A DNA stretch of 64,000 nt. Source: Streptomyces sp. NBC_00464. GTDB lineage: Bacteria > Actinomycetota > Actinomycetes > Streptomycetales > Streptomycetaceae. A program made the position numbers and the translations under genes. The DNA lies in assembly GCF_036013915.1 (NCBI RefSeq), contig NZ_CP107899.1, positions 2,480,001 to 2,544,000 on the forward strand, read 5' to 3'. Below are positions 62,692-64,000 of this stretch, one piece after another; position 1 is the stretch's first letter, and every line of letters starts with the position of its first letter. The notes beneath the pieces are model-generated. The model was given only the letters and a program-made list of their open reading frames with translations. It was not told where the DNA came from and did not search any database.

Positions 62692-63369
62692 GTGCCTTTC
62701 CTGTTGCTGATCGAGGACGACGACGCCATCCGCACGGCCCTCGAACTCTCGCTGTCACGCCAGGGCCACCGTGTGGCCACCGCGGCGACGGGAGAGGACG
62801 GCCTCAACCTGCTGCGCGAGCAGCGGCCCGACCTGGTCGTGCTGGATGTGATGCTGCCCGGGATCGATGGTTTCGAGGTGTGCCGGCGCATCCGGCGCAC
62901 CGACCAGCTGCCGATCATTCTGCTCACCGCGCGAAGCGACGACATCGACGTCGTCGTCGGACTGGAGTCCGGCGCCGACGACTATGTGGTGAAACCCGTG
63001 CAGGGCCGGGTGCTCGACGCCCGTATCCGCGCGGTGCTGCGCCGCGGCGAGCGCGAGTCCACGGACTCCGCCACATTCGGCAATGTGGTGATCGACCGCT
63101 CCGCCATGACCGTGACCAAGGACGGGGAGGACCTGCAGCTCACACCGACCGAGCTGCGCCTCCTGCTGGAGCTGAGCCGCCGGCCCGGCCAGGCCCTGTC
63201 CCGGCAGCAGTTGCTGCGCCTGGTCTGGGAGCACGACTACCTCGGCGACTCCCGTCTGGTGGACGCCTGCGTCCAGCGGCTGCGCGCGAAGGTGGAGGAC
63301 GTACCGTCCTCGCCGACCCTGATCCGTACCGTGCGGGGCGTGGGATACCGGCTGGACTCGCCGCAGTGA
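62692..63369 (+). CDS. afsQ1: Response regulator AfsQ1 (OmpR family)
   Basis: 225 residues from GTG 62692, which places the phospho-acceptor at Asp52 (VVLDVMLPG), as in S. coelicolor AfsQ1; ATG 62683 would add three residues. Acidic pocket LLIEDDD, switch Thr in IILLTARSDD, Lys in YVVKPVQ. The winged helix (about 130-222) has LTPTELRLLLELSRRPGQALSRQQLL and RLRAKVEDVPSSPTLIRTVRGVGYRL. It overlaps afsQ2 by four bases (GTGA). Confidence 0.94.
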   Translation: MPFLLLIEDDDAIRTALELSLSRQGHRVATAATGEDGLNLLREQRPDLVVLDVMLPGIDGFEVCRRIRRTDQLPIILLTARSDDIDVVVGLESGADDYVVKPVQGRVLDARIRAVLRRGERESTDSATFGNVVIDRSAMTVTKDGEDLQLTPTELRLLLELSRRPGQALSRQQLLRLVWEHDYLGDSRLVDACVQRLRAKVEDVPSSPTLIRTVRGVGYRLDSPQ

Positions 63370-64000
63370 GTACGGCTGTGCGGCGGAGCCTGCTCGCCGG
63401 GCTCCGCTGGACCAGCCTGCGGCTGCGGCTCGTCGTCGTGTTCGCGCTGGTCGCGCTGACCGCCGCGGTGTCCGCGTCCGGGATCGCGTACTGGCTGAAC
63501 CGCGAGGCGGTGCTGACCCGTACGCAGGACTCCGCGCTCGGGGACTTCCGCCAGGAGATGCAGAGCCGGGCCGCCTCGCTGCCGCTGCGCCCCACCAAGG
63601 AGGACCTGCAGACCGCCGCCGTGCAGATGGCGAGCAGCAGCCCCGGCTACAGCGTGCTGCTGATCGACGAGCGCGATCCCGGCAAGCCGATCGTCGGCAA
63701 TTCCGACCTGGACACGTTCACCCTCGACAACGTACCGGCGTCACTGCGGAAGCAGGTCGACAAGAAGCAACCGGTCAAGGACGGCAACAAGTACCAGTAC
63801 CACCTGTTCTGGCAGCGGATATCGATCCGCGGCACGCCCTATCTCGTCGCCGGTACGAAGATCATCGGCGGCGGCCCGACCGGCTACATGCTCAAGTCGC
63901 TCGACCAGGAACGGCAGGACCTCAACTCCCTCGCCTGGTCACTGGGGATCGCCACCGCGCTGGCTCTGGTCGGCTCCGCCCTGCTCGCGCAGGCCGCGGC
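63366..64000 (+). CDS. afsQ2: Sensor histidine kinase AfsQ2, 5' part (cut by window end)
   Basis: The first 211 residues are present: a cytoplasmic basic start, TM1 (LRLVVVFALVALTAAVSASGIAYW, about 20-43), a ~145-residue extracytoplasmic sensor region, and TM2 beginning LAWSLGIATALALVGSALLAQ. The HAMP, His and ATPase parts lie beyond the window. Partner of AfsQ1 by position and GTGA coupling. Confidence 0.92.
   Translation, partial: MSTAVRRSLLAGLRWTSLRLRLVVVFALVALTAAVSASGIAYWLNREAVLTRTQDSALGDFRQEMQSRAASLPLRPTKEDLQTAAVQMASSSPGYSVLLIDERDPGKPIVGNSDLDTFTLDNVPASLRKQVDKKQPVKDGNKYQYHLFWQRISIRGTPYLVAGTKIIGGGPTGYMLKSLDQERQDLNSLAWSLGIATALALVGSALLAQAA

Overview
The window is chromosomal DNA of a streptomycete or very close relative. 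GC is very high with G or C at almost every third codon position, genes use GTG starts and GTGA/ATGA overlaps, and the gene set is typical: Mca (mycothiol), AfsQ1/AfsQ2/SigQ, ECF sigma with a YciI partner, a LAETG-sorted surface protein, PccB with an epsilon subunit. The order of most genes matches, from memory, the S. coelicolor core around SCO4906-SCO4967, read in reverse. No rRNA, tRNA, CRISPR, phage or intact insertion sequence was found.

Layout. 0.3-3 kb: MFS exporter, sulfurtransferase, VOC protein. 3-7.5 kb: mca, greA and a DrrAB-type ABC exporter. 7.5-16.8 kb: ilvA, MarR regulator, two sigma-factor modules (one paired with a small membrane protein, one with a YciI protein), metB, msrA and small membrane proteins. 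16.9-25.9 kb: gdhA, RDD protein, MacB-like ABC pair, lipoprotein L,D-transpeptidase, a tiny sortase substrate, hutH. 25.9-30.3 kb: GAF-GGDEF protein, enoyl-CoA hydratase, adenylate cyclase, birA. 30.5-35.8 kb: acyl-CoA carboxylase genes (pccB, epsilon, maf, biotinylated alpha chain), next to birA, which biotinylates the alpha chain. 36-42.8 kb: TetR and DeoR regulators, LpdA quinone reductase, purine nucleoside phosphorylase and a phosphohexo/pentomutase.

42.9-56.06 kb is an accessory block lying between two core genes (phosphomutase and a PH-domain protein) that I remember as near neighbours in S. coelicolor. It begins with a pstB 3' remnant and then carries a DUF4239 membrane protein, a Gly/Ser/Thr-repeat surface protein, a ketosynthase, a fatty-acid desaturase, a lipase fused to an acetoacetate-decarboxylase-like domain, a WXG-like small protein, a cyclooxygenase-like heme dioxygenase, a P450 and a class I terpene synthase. 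The dioxygenase keeps the COX catalytic Tyr, proximal His and carboxylate-binding residues but has Asp at the distal-His position. The adjacent P450 has lost the usual I-helix acid/alcohol pair and carries Asn-x-x-Gln, as in the hydroperoxide-isomerising P450 half of fungal dioxygenase-P450 fusions. My leading hypothesis is a split, bacterial oxylipin (prostanoid-like) pathway: desaturase and ketosynthase shape the acyl chain, the lipase frees it, the dioxygenase makes a hydroperoxide and the P450 rearranges it. Terpene tailoring by the P450 is the main alternative.

56-60.2 kb returns to core genes: deoC and a tandem aldehyde dehydrogenase pair. The nucleoside phosphorylase and deoC promoters, 17 kb apart, share a perfect palindrome CTACGCGCGTAG and apparently leaderless GTG starts, pointing to one nucleoside regulon. 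60.3-64 kb: small secreted protein, uridine-kinase-like protein and sigQ / afsQ1-afsQ2, with a perfect AfsQ1 site between sigQ and afsQ1; afsQ2 is cut by the window end. A GC-rich dispersed repeat (five copies) sits at gene ends and supplies the stop codons of two genes.
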